From Knoellia aerolata DSM 18566 (GTDB taxonomy: Bacteria > Actinomycetota > Actinomycetes > Actinomycetales > Dermatophilaceae), in the NCBI RefSeq assembly GCF_000768695.1, contig NZ_AVPL01000026.1, positions 1-47,789 of the forward strand: DNA of 47,789 bases. The letters run 5' to 3'. The translations under genes were made by a program, and so were the position numbers. The notes beneath the pieces are model-generated. The model saw only the letters and a program-made list of their open reading frames with translations, ran no database searches and had not been told where the DNA came from. Shown piece after piece: positions 8,330-15,812 of this stretch (position 1 is the first letter of the stretch; every line of letters begins with the position of its first letter).

Positions 8330-8985
8330 CCGGTCGCGGCGGCGGGCACCTGCTCCTGCACGCGCTTCTGGGTCAGTGCGGCCAGGAGGGTCATGATCGG
8401 CACCGCTGCCACCAGTCCGAGGGTGGCCACGGCGCTGCGAGCGATCTCCTGCGCAATCACCTGGTCGGTCAGTGCGCCACCGAGGGAGTTGTCGCTGGAG
8501 ACGATGAGGATGAGCAGGGGCAGTGACGAGCCGGCATACGCCAGCGCGAGCGTGAAGGCGATCGCGAGCACCCAGAGCGGGCGGGCGCGCTGATGGTCGA
8601 CAACGGCATACTCGGCGCCCTCGGGGGTGGCGAAGCGCAGGACGACCACGTCCTCGCCCTCGGCGATCGGAGGTGCGCCCGGACCACTGGGCAGAGGAGT
8701 CTCGACCACCTCACTGTCGGCCCCCTGGCCCAGCCGCACCCGCAGCGTGCCGCAGCGCTCGCCGGCGGGTTGGCCCTCCGGGCACGGCTCGGCCTGTGCA
8801 GAGATCACCCGGCCGTTGAGCTGCTCACCCCCCGACTCCTGGGCCGCCTTGGCCACACCGTCGGACGGCCACAGCCACACCAGTGCGGCGAGGGTCGCAA
8901 TGGCGATGGGCACGATCACGGCGACTGCGAGGCGGCGCATTGACGCGGAGTCGTCCTCTCCGTGACGCGCGTGGTGTCCGCCCAT
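8326..8985 (-). CDS. YibE/F-family membrane protein with internal deletion
   Basis: 219 aa. A His-containing cytoplasmic start (MGGHHARHGEDD), one transmembrane helix (about 17-38) and an extracytoplasmic domain with two Cys are as in YibE/F proteins. After the next helix (RPLWVLAIAF) the sequence jumps directly to the family's last segment (LALAYAGSSLPLLIL, then AQEIARSAVATLGLVAAVPIMTLLAAL). Family members are roughly 400 residues, so about 180 residues holding most middle helices appear to be missing in frame. The start has an AAGGAG site. Operator box 4 lies upstream, so it may be a copper-regulated gene. Whether the shortened protein works is unknown. Confidence 0.75.
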   Translation of the reverse strand: MGGHHARHGEDDSASMRRLAVAVIVPIAIATLAALVWLWPSDGVAKAAQESGGEQLNGRVISAQAEPCPEGQPAGERCGTLRVRLGQGADSEVVETPLPSGPGAPPIAEGEDVVVLRFATPEGAEYAVVDHQRARPLWVLAIAFTLALAYAGSSLPLLILIVSSDNSLGGALTDQVIAQEIARSAVATLGLVAAVPIMTLLAALTQKRVQEQVPAAATG

Positions 8986-9119
8986 GGGGCATCAGCTCCT
9001 TGCAAGGGGTGAGTGCCGGCCAGTCGGCGCGACGCGGCAAGCTCGATGGTGTCGGGCGGGACGGAGGCCTCCCCTGGGCTGGGAGGACCCGCACCCTGAC
9101 ACCGGGTCCTGACAGCGGT

Positions 9120-9135
9120 CTTCAGGGGATCTTCA
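9120..9135 (-). promoter_or_regulatory. Putative CopR-type operator, box 4
   Basis: On the minus strand this reads TGAAGATCCCCTGAAG, with the same 11-bp spacing of TGAAG half-sites as boxes 1-3. A further TGAAGATC half-site lies at 9151-9158. It is 135 bp upstream of the YibE/F start and also faces the ABC transporter start at 9232. Confidence 0.5.
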
Positions 9136-9231
9136 CTGTCCGACTGGCGGGATCTTCATGGCCGGACGGCATGGTGGTTGTGACCGGACAACCGAGTCGA
9201 GCGGTCGTATGGAAGGTGCGAGGTGAGAACG

Positions 9232-9918
9232 ATGACAGCGACAGCGCCCCTGGAAACGGTTTCCTCCGCGGGCAGCCTTGGAGGCGAGCCAATCCCGGTG
9301 TTGGATGCGGTCGGTCTCGAGAAGACGTATCCGCGGCGAGGGCTACGCAGACCCCAACCGGTGCTGACGGGTGCCAGTCTGTCGTTGGGTGCTGGAGAGG
9401 TCGTGGGGCTGGTCGGTGAGAACGGGTCCGGCAAGTCCACCCTCATGCGCATCCTCGTGGGTGACTTGGCCGCGGATGCCGGGACGGTCTCGTCTGTCGG
9501 CCAGGTTGGGTACTGCCCCCAGCAGCCGGTGGTGTACCCGCGGTTGAACTGCGACGAGCACTTCGAACTGTTTGGTCGGGCCTACGGGATGACCTTCACG
9601 GCCGAGCGTGAAAGTCGCCGGACGCTCTACGTTGCGCTGGGGTTCGAACGGTATGCGAGGACGCGCACAGACCAGCTCTCCGGGGGCACCCTCGCGAAGC
9701 TCAATCTGGCTCTTGCGTTGTTGCCGGATCCGGAAGTGCTGCTGCTCGATGAGCCGTACTCCGGCTTCGACTGGGACACCTACTTGCGGTTCTGGGAGAT
9801 CGTCGCTGACCGGCGCGCCCGCGGACGGTCAGTCCTCATAATCAGCCACTTCGTCACCGACGAGGAACGCTTCGACCGGATCGTGGAGGTCCGGGACGGC
9901 AGGACACACCAGCGATGA
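9232..9918 (+). CDS. ABC transporter ATP-binding protein
   Basis: 228 aa nucleotide-binding subunit. Walker A (GENGSGKST), Q loop (YCPQQP), signature (LSGGTLAKLNLALAL), Walker B (EVLLLDEP) and a switch His (IISHF) are all visible. It resembles the ATPases of ABC-2 type exporters. I use the ATG at 9232 with GAGG 6 nt upstream; a GTG at 9223 in the same frame is equally possible. The stop overlaps the permease start by 4 bp. Because the partner permease is broken, the ATPase may no longer have a function. Substrate unknown. Confidence 0.88.
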   Translation: MTATAPLETVSSAGSLGGEPIPVLDAVGLEKTYPRRGLRRPQPVLTGASLSLGAGEVVGLVGENGSGKSTLMRILVGDLAADAGTVSSVGQVGYCPQQPVVYPRLNCDEHFELFGRAYGMTFTAERESRRTLYVALGFERYARTRTDQLSGGTLAKLNLALALLPDPEVLLLDEPYSGFDWDTYLRFWEIVADRRARGRSVLIISHFVTDEERFDRIVEVRDGRTHQR

Positions 9919-11075
9919 CGCCGTTCCTGCTCCGGAGGTTCCTGGCCGACTACGGCCGCAACGGGGCCAATCTTCTGTTTCTCGTCGTGGTGCCCGTGAC
10001 GTTCGTTCTTGCCGCAGCGCCGGCACTGTCCAACGCCGCCAGACTCTTGGGTGGTGCGGGAGGCGGGCCGGCCATCGAAACGGTGACCGCGGGTTGGGCA
10101 GCGGCGTTCCTCTCCGGCATCGCCATGTACTTCCAGGTTTCTGGCGCCCGGAGAGCCGACGCCCGGTTGGTGACCGCAGGTATGCCGGCGCGTCAGCTCC
10201 GGGCCGCTCGCCTGCTCACCGGGGTCGTCTTGGCTGGTCTCGCCAGTGCCGCCGGTTTGGTCGCGTTGTTCGCGCGTGGTGACGGAGAAAACGTGTGGAG
10301 GGTGGCGGTTGGCACTCTGCTGTTCGCCCTTGTCTACGTCGGCTTGGGTGCGGCGGTGGGCGCATTCGTGCCGAACGCCGTCAACGGCTCGGTCCTGTTC
10401 ATGTTCATCTGGATTCTCGACGTCTTCTTCGGACCCCCCTCAGCGGAACTGAGTCGCCGATCGTCCGCTTTCTTCCCACGCATTTCGTGTCCCTGTGGAC
10501 CGTGGACCTTCCGGCAGGGCATGCCGGACTGTGCGAGCTCGCGTGGTCCGCGATCTGGGTCGTGGGGGCGCTCCTTCTGGCGTTCGTCGTCGTGGCGGGC
10601 GGTGGCACCGGCCGTAACGCACGTCGGGCCTGGGGTCATGGATGGGTCGCGCAGCTGCTTACGGGGTTGCGGATGGGCTGGCGCGACTGGATCCGAACTC
10701 CGGTGCTGTGGGTCCTCCTGGTTGCTGTTCCAGCCGTCTTCATCCTTCTGGCTGACGCAGTCACCCCACACGGGCAGACGCCCGTCGTGCTGAGGGAGGA
10801 CGGGGTTTCGCGCGTGAACCTGGTGGACCCGGCTCTCATGCATGCGGGAACCATGGCCCCCATCGCGGTCGCGTCACTCGCTTCGCTGGTGGGGGTCTTC
10901 ATGGTCCTCGACTCCCGCGCCGCCGACCGCCGACTGCTACTCGCCGGAGAGCGCCGCGCCGCACTGATTGCTTCACGGCTGGTCCTCGTGTTCGTCGCGA
11001 CCGGAGTCGCCACCGCGGTGTCGCTCGCTGTCACGGCGACCGTCTTCCAACCACGCCAGTGGGGCGTCTACGCGG
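9915..11075 (+). pseudogene. ABC-2 type permease, frameshifted and 3'-truncated
   Basis: The first frame gives a multi-pass protein to about 10435 (ending FMFIWILDVFFGPP); beyond a C6 run at 10434-10439 the homologous reading continues in another frame (ESPIVRFLPTHFVSLW and onward, with further helices up to VSLAVTATVF). A one-nucleotide change in the C run explains the break. At about 11075 the permease stops and recombinase sequence begins in the same frame with no stop codon between (GVYAAG then KWRALTLVSGWCGLRIGE). Permease residues after this point are missing. Co-transcribed with the ATPase gene. Confidence 0.82.
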
Positions 11076-11077
11076 CG

Positions 11078-11634
11078 GGGAAGTGGCGCGCCCTCACCCT
11101 TGTCTCTGGCTGGTGCGGGTTGCGCATCGGGGAAGCGGCCGGCCTGCGACGCGTCGACGTAGACCTCGAAGCGGGCGTCCTGCGCGTCTCCCAGACCGCC
11201 CAGTACCTTGGCACACCGGCACGACTCGTGATTGGGCCTCCCAAGTCAGACCGAGGCGTCCGTACCGTCCATATGCCTCTTCATGTGACTGAGGCCCTGT
11301 CTGATCACATCACCAGGCGTGCGCACATGCAGGCGAGGGACTTCGTGTGGACCCGCAAGGACGGGGGCCGCTCTCGCGCCACACGGTTCTCTTCGCCTTC
11401 AAGTCCGCGGCTGCCTCGATTGGCTACGAAGGGATGGTGTGGCACGACCTCCGGCACACCGCAAACACGCTGGCAGCCGACGCCGGCGCTAGCCAGGCGA
11501 CCCTTCAAGCGCGCATGGGCCACGCTGATCCCAAGGTCAGTGCCATCTACCTTCACACGTCCATAACACACGACCGTCGACTCGCCGACGTTCTTGAGCG
11601 CATGGCTGATGGCAGCGACAATACGCGTGGGTGA
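11078..11634 (+). pseudogene. Tyrosine recombinase (integrase), 5'-truncated and frameshifted
   Basis: Catalytic-domain remnant. Box I Arg is in CGLRIGEAAGLR; box II is HDLRHTANTLA; the end has MGHADPKVSAIYLHTS with the presumptive nucleophile Tyr. The N-terminal arm and core-binding domains are absent. A G5 run at about 11365-11369 has lost one nucleotide: before it the frame reads DFVWTRKDGG, after it PLSRHTVLFAFKSAAASIGYEG continues in the next frame to the stop at 11632. Fused in frame to the upstream permease remnant. It marks an old integration or deletion event. Confidence 0.85.
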
Positions 11635-11737
11635 GTCCTGTCACCCCGACAAGAAGTCGAAGGGGCTCTGGTCTGCGGAAACGCGGCCTAGAGTCCCTTC
11701 TGTTCTATCTGGCACCGACTTAGCCGCGGGGATGACC

Positions 11738-11861
11738 GAGCAGCGAACAGCAACTTCAGACCGCCCTGGGATACGTCTCGCCCGCCGAGTACGAAGAGCA
11801 CTATTACCGTCACAACACCTCCCGACCGCAGCCACTGTCGGGAGAACCCGCCCTCCGTTGA
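11738..11861 (+). mobile_element. C-terminal scrap of an IS3-family transposase (OrfB)
   Basis: The frame ending at TGA 11859-11861 reads LQTALGYVSPAEYEEHYYR then HNTSRPQPLSGEPALR, the characteristic end of IS3-family OrfB proteins (LGYxSPxxYE...). No DDE core or inverted-repeat pair was found around it, so only about 120 bp of the element survives. It abuts the recombinase remnant and the end of the SURF1 gene. Confidence 0.7.
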
Positions 11862-11891
11862 ACCCGGGTCGGTTCAGGGCACCCCTACATA

Positions 11892-12707
11892 TCAGTAGTC
11901 CTCCTCGTCCCAGATGCGGACCTTCTTCGGCTTGACCGGCCGATCGGGGTCCTCGTCCCGCAGTTCGCGGCGGATCCCGAGGCAGATGAGCAGCAGGCCG
12001 AGTGGCACCGTCATCCACCACTGGAAGGCGTAGGCCTGGTGCGGTCCGAGGCTGCGGTCCGGGTCCTGGAGACGGTCCGGTCGCGGCGGGGTGCCGTCGG
12101 CGGTGCGCTCGGTGTCGAGGACGACGTAGCCGTCGAGCACCTGGGTGCCCCACGCCTTCTCGACGTCCGGGACGGCGATGCTCGCGACCTGGCCCTGCGG
12201 CAACGACTTGCGCTGGGTCGTCTCGCCGGGCCGGACCCAGCCGACGACGGTGACTTCACCGGTGGGGACGGGAGGGACGTCCGGGGTGACGGAGGCGCCC
12301 AAGTCGGAGTTCTTTACCCAGCCACGGTCGACGACCACGGTCCGTCCGTCCGCGAGGGTCAGCGCGGCCAGCACCTCGTAGCCAAAAACGTTGTTGTTGG
12401 GCCGGTTGCGCACGAGCACTTGCCGGCCGGCATACGTCCCGGTCGCGGTGACCTTCGTCCAGTCCTTACTCGACCGGTCGACAGGTCGATCCGACAGCAC
12501 CTCGGTCACCGGAACCGGGTCGGCGCGGTAGTGCGCGTCGAGCAGCGCATTGCGCTCGACCTTGAACTCGTGGCGACCGTATTGCCAGTGACCCAGTTGG
12601 TAGGCGAGGACGGCAAACAGCAGGGCGAGGGCTAGGGCACCCATCCAGCGCGGGGAGAACAGACGCCGTAACACGGCCGTCACGCTACCGGCCCAGTCCG
12701 GACCCAT
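11892..12707 (-). CDS. SURF1-family cytochrome oxidase assembly protein
   Basis: 271 aa. One transmembrane helix at the N-terminus (about 20-40) and one near the C-terminus (about 228-245) bracket an extracytoplasmic domain, the SURF1 topology. Family features visible are the GxW after helix 1 (LGHWQYGRHEFK), VLVRNRP, VVDRGWV and QAYAFQWW before the last helix. SURF1 proteins help insert haem a into cytochrome c oxidase. Start chosen at ATG 12707; a GTG at about 12683 (MTAVLRRLFSPRW) is an alternative. In this window it adds to CtaG and the cytochrome c maturation genes. Confidence 0.9.
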   Translation of the reverse strand: MGPDWAGSVTAVLRRLFSPRWMGALALALLFAVLAYQLGHWQYGRHEFKVERNALLDAHYRADPVPVTEVLSDRPVDRSSKDWTKVTATGTYAGRQVLVRNRPNNNVFGYEVLAALTLADGRTVVVDRGWVKNSDLGASVTPDVPPVPTGEVTVVGWVRPGETTQRKSLPQGQVASIAVPDVEKAWGTQVLDGYVVLDTERTADGTPPRPDRLQDPDRSLGPHQAYAFQWWMTVPLGLLLICLGIRRELRDEDPDRPVKPKKVRIWDEEDY

Positions 12708-13036
12708 GCCTGTCGGCCCCGACCACCGCACGGCACGCCGACCACCGCACGCCACGGTCGCGTCGCGCGACCTGCACACCCGCGAGACCGACCATGGGTC
12801 GAGATGCTGACCCAGCCAGCTGAGCCGGGGATGGGGAGGGCGAAGCGCCGACTTTCGCCGGTGGTCACGACCCATCCGAGGGCCGCCGGGGGGGAGGCGC
12901 TGCACGGGCCGACTCAGGTGGGTGCGTGGGCAGGTCGACCTCTTGGACGAGCAAGTGAATGCCGAGAACTGTTGGGCTTAACCGGCGGATCTGCTGCGGC
13001 CCCATGACGCGAGACACCATGACGCTGCCCAACGGG
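12708..13036. other. Intergenic stretch with a short tandem duplication
   Basis: No convincing gene on either strand. Near 12718-12755 a CCGACCACCGCACG unit occurs twice 19 bp apart. Nothing else recognisable. Confidence 0.4.
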
Positions 13037-13861
13037 TCACTGGATGGTGACGTGCACGTGGTCCTTGTGGTTCTGCGTGGTGGAACCGCGGTCGTCCATC
13101 GGATCCCAGGTTCCTCCTGGCTCCCAGAATCGCTGGTACCAGATGAGGTACTCGACGTTGTACGAGGCAACATTGGCTTTGATGAAGGCCGCGACGGCGT
13201 CGCCTTGGCTCCGTGATGACACCATCAGGTCCAACGCTTGGCCAGTTCCGTGCTCGCCTGCCCCTGCGCGGTAGCCGCCGATCGACGTCAGACCGAATCG
13301 TTGCTGGACGGCTGTGCACAAGCGGGCCGCCGACCTATGTACTCCTAGGCCGAGGCACTGTCGTGAGACGCTATCCACCCGCTCGGCTTTGGGCGGGGAG
13401 GTCTTGCGTTTGACCGCCGGCGCCTGTGCTCTTGGCCGCATGGGCTGCTGCGCCGGCTTCGGCTTCGGCGTCTGCGTCGGCTTCGGCTTCGGCTTCGGCT
13501 TCGGCTTCGGAACTGCCTTTACCCCCGATACTCCTACCGGCGTCGCGCCGATTCGCGCAGGCTTGGCGGGTGCGGACACGGCCCCGCGGGTTGCCGCGGA
13601 CGCGCGGCCGGCGCTGCGTGAGGCAGCTGAGGGGGCAACTCGTTCGGTGGCTGCCTCAGTAGAAGTGTCCGGCAGCGGCAAGGTGGCTGAGGCGTGGCCC
13701 ACGGGCAAGCTCAGGAGCGCCATGGACCCACCGATGAGGCCGGCCGCCACCAAAGCCTTGGCGCAGGACGCGATCATCACGCGCGGAGCGCGCCCCGGGA
13801 CCCGACGTACCGGGCCGTTCGCGCGTCGTCGGCCTGCTGGGTGGGGGGGTTGCACGATCAT
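13037..13861 (-). CDS. Secreted protein with Pro-Lys linker and M15-like C-terminal domain
   Basis: 274 aa. A signal peptide or signal anchor (about residues 25-55) is followed by an Ala/Ser-rich region, a PKPKPKPKPKP type linker encoded by GGCTTC repeats, and a C-terminal domain of about 110 residues. That domain has HGTGQALDLMV and a terminal KDHVHVTIQ, the His-x6-Asp and HxH arrangement of zinc D-Ala-D-Ala (M15-like) peptidases, plus WYQRFWEPGGTW. Two Cys frame the domain start. It probably acts in or on the cell wall; catalytic activity is inferred. The start at 13861 has GGAAGG 4 nt upstream. Confidence 0.75.
   Translation of the reverse strand: MIVQPPHPAGRRRANGPVRRVPGRAPRVMIASCAKALVAAGLIGGSMALLSLPVGHASATLPLPDTSTEAATERVAPSAASRSAGRASAATRGAVSAPAKPARIGATPVGVSGVKAVPKPKPKPKPKPTQTPKPKPAQQPMRPRAQAPAVKRKTSPPKAERVDSVSRQCLGLGVHRSAARLCTAVQQRFGLTSIGGYRAGAGEHGTGQALDLMVSSRSQGDAVAAFIKANVASYNVEYLIWYQRFWEPGGTWDPMDDRGSTTQNHKDHVHVTIQ
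13454..13510. repeat. Hexanucleotide GGCTTC tandem repeat
   Basis: GGCTTC runs, broken once by GGCGTCTGCGTC, encode the Pro-Lys linker of the minus-strand secreted protein. In-frame contraction or expansion of 6 bp would only change linker length. Confidence 0.85.
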
Positions 13862-14089
13862 GCCTTCCGGAGCGGGGCTAAAAACGCGCACCAACGTAAC
13901 CGCCGCGACGCTGAATGTCACATTGCGGTAACGAGGGCTCCCGACGGCCGAGACGGTCCAACCGACGTCAGCGCCAACATGTCGGCCATGGACACCTTGG
14001 AGGGCTGCGCGGCTCACCAGGACTGGCCCTTTACCCTTGGCGTGAGCCCCAAAGGTAGGTGGAGGGCCTCGTTGAGCAAGGAGATAGGT

Positions 14090-14713
14090 GTGTCACTGAC
14101 TGATGGCGGCAAGCAGGCTAGGCCCGGCCGGCAGAAGTTGTTGGATCTGCGCCAGCAGCAAGCCCGGCGTGAGCGGCGGCAGCGGTTGATGCTTTGGGGC
14201 GCCGCCGTCTCGAGTGTGATGCTCGTGGTCGGGGTGGTTGCGACGGCGCTGATTCTCGACCAGCGGAACACCCCCAGCCTCGGCGCGGTGCAGACGTTCA
14301 CGCCGGAAGCCGGTCACACCGAGAAACCCGTTACGTACGAACAGTCCCCTCCCGCTGGCGGTGAGCACGCGCCGGTGTGGTTGAACTGTGGCATGTACGA
14401 CGCCCCCGTGGTCGACGAGAACGCGGTGCACTCAATGGAGCACGGGGCGGTCTGGATCACCTACAGCCCTGACTTGCCCGCAGCGCAGGTTGAAAAGCTG
14501 CGCGAGTCGGTTCCCGACACGTACATGGTCCTGTCCCCGTACGAGGGGTTGCCCTCGCCCCTCGTGGCGTCTGCCTGGGGTAAGCAGCTGCACCTGTCCG
14601 GGGCGGACGATGCCCGTCTGACGGAGTTCGTCCGTGAGTTCCGACAGGGCAAGCAGGCGCCCGAGCCGGGCGCGCCTTGCACGGGTGGCGTGGACGGTGG
14701 GCCCACCTCGTGA
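14090..14713 (+). CDS. DUF3105 membrane-anchored protein
   Basis: 207 aa. A basic N-terminus and one transmembrane helix (about residues 42-65) precede an extracytoplasmic DUF3105 domain, recognised from LNCGMYDAPVVDENAVHSME then HGAVWITYSPDLP. The function of the family is not known. The GTG at 14090 is chosen because AAGGAG lies 6 nt upstream. Its stop shares one base with the start of the DUF305 gene (TGATG), a coupling of these two families that I have seen repeatedly in actinobacteria. His, Met and Cys near the motif may bind metal, but this is conjecture. Confidence 0.85.
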   Translation: MSLTDGGKQARPGRQKLLDLRQQQARRERRQRLMLWGAAVSSVMLVVGVVATALILDQRNTPSLGAVQTFTPEAGHTEKPVTYEQSPPAGGEHAPVWLNCGMYDAPVVDENAVHSMEHGAVWITYSPDLPAAQVEKLRESVPDTYMVLSPYEGLPSPLVASAWGKQLHLSGADDARLTEFVREFRQGKQAPEPGAPCTGGVDGGPTS

Positions 14714-15492
14714 TGGCGTCCCGCGGCCCTGGCGACGGCAGCGGTCCTGGGCCCTCCGACTTGCCGGAACCCCTGAGCGAGCCCCCAGTCAGTCAGGCAC
14801 CCGGTCAACCGGCTGGGTCTGAGGCTCCGCGCCCATGGGGACGGCTCGAACGTGCGATGGTCCTGACAGCCTTCGCGTTGATCGCGCTGCTGGCGTCAGG
14901 AATGATCGGCTGGGGGGCGTCGCGCACGTGGGCCCACCCCGGGGATCGCAGCGCCGAGGCTGGTTTCGCCCGGGACATGCAGGCCCACCATGCCCAAGCG
15001 GTCGAGATGGCCCTCATCATCCGGGACAAGACCTCTGACCCGACATTGCGGGCGATCTCCTACGACATCATCACCACACAGCAGCAGCAAGCCGGGCAGA
15101 TGTACGGCTGGTTGACCCAGTGGGGACTCCCGCAGACTGGTTCTCACCCAGCCATGACGTGGATGGGCACGTCTGGATCACAGCCGATGACGGACATGAT
15201 GCATGGCGCAACCCCATCGGCGCCCACGGAAGCACCCTCGCCCGGAAGGATGCCGGGCATGGCCAGTGGCGAGGAGCTTGCGCAGTTTCGCGCCGCCACG
15301 GGGATCGCCGCCGAGCGGCTGTTTCTGACCCTCATGATCAAGCATCACAAGGGCGGCGTCGAGATGGCTGACGCCATTCTCTCCCTCTCCGATCGCTCGG
15401 AAGTCGTGGCTTTGGCGTCGGCGATCCAGAAGGCCCAGACCGTGGAAAGCGAACAGCTGACGACACTGCTGACGGAGAGGACCGACTCGTGA
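14713..15492 (+). CDS. DUF305 membrane-anchored protein
   Basis: 259 aa. One transmembrane helix (about residues 48-70) and an extracytoplasmic double four-helix DUF305 region with two characteristic repeats: FARDMQAHHAQAVEMA and LMIKHHKGGVEMADAIL. A Met-rich stretch lies between them (TDMMHGA, GRMPGMAS). DUF305 is ferritin-like in appearance and commonly sits with copper genes; its biochemical role is not established. The start overlaps the DUF3105 stop. Scrambled pieces of another DUF305 gene occur at 25955-26090. Confidence 0.88.
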   Translation: MASRGPGDGSGPGPSDLPEPLSEPPVSQAPGQPAGSEAPRPWGRLERAMVLTAFALIALLASGMIGWGASRTWAHPGDRSAEAGFARDMQAHHAQAVEMALIIRDKTSDPTLRAISYDIITTQQQQAGQMYGWLTQWGLPQTGSHPAMTWMGTSGSQPMTDMMHGATPSAPTEAPSPGRMPGMASGEELAQFRAATGIAAERLFLTLMIKHHKGGVEMADAILSLSDRSEVVALASAIQKAQTVESEQLTTLLTERTDS

Positions 15493-15812
15493 GGGTGCCG
15501 CGGCACCAAGGGCGGCAGCGATGCCTAGTTGCTGACTCCGCCAGCGGGTGCCGGCCACGACGGAGCGCCCGGCCCGCCCGGCGCCCCGCCCCGTCGGGAC
15601 GTCTCTCGATCGACTGGAGCACTCCCTGATCCGGCCCGCTAACGATCATTTTCGCCTTCTCCTACATCCTGCACTCGATGCTTGAGGTCGACCGCAGAGA
15701 GCGCGGAGCGTCGACGTATTGGCGGGTGCGCAAGCCCCGACAACTCCAGACGGACCCAGCCCTTCGGCAGGCGTCGGACGGTCCCTCAACCAAGAATGTC
15801 GTTCGGCAAGCT
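15493..15812. other. Intergenic stretch before lnt
   Basis: 320 bp with no supported gene. The G/C-rich section 15560-15600 is low complexity. No clear terminator or promoter hexamers could be assigned. Confidence 0.4.

Noticed and set aside
12718-12755. Tandem CCGACCACCGCACG units as an iteron-type origin
   Set aside because: Only two copies, no replication gene nearby and no AT-rich segment.
13454-13510. GGCTTC repeats as a regulatory or CRISPR-like array
   Set aside because: They are in-frame codons for a Pro-Lys linker and have no unique spacers.
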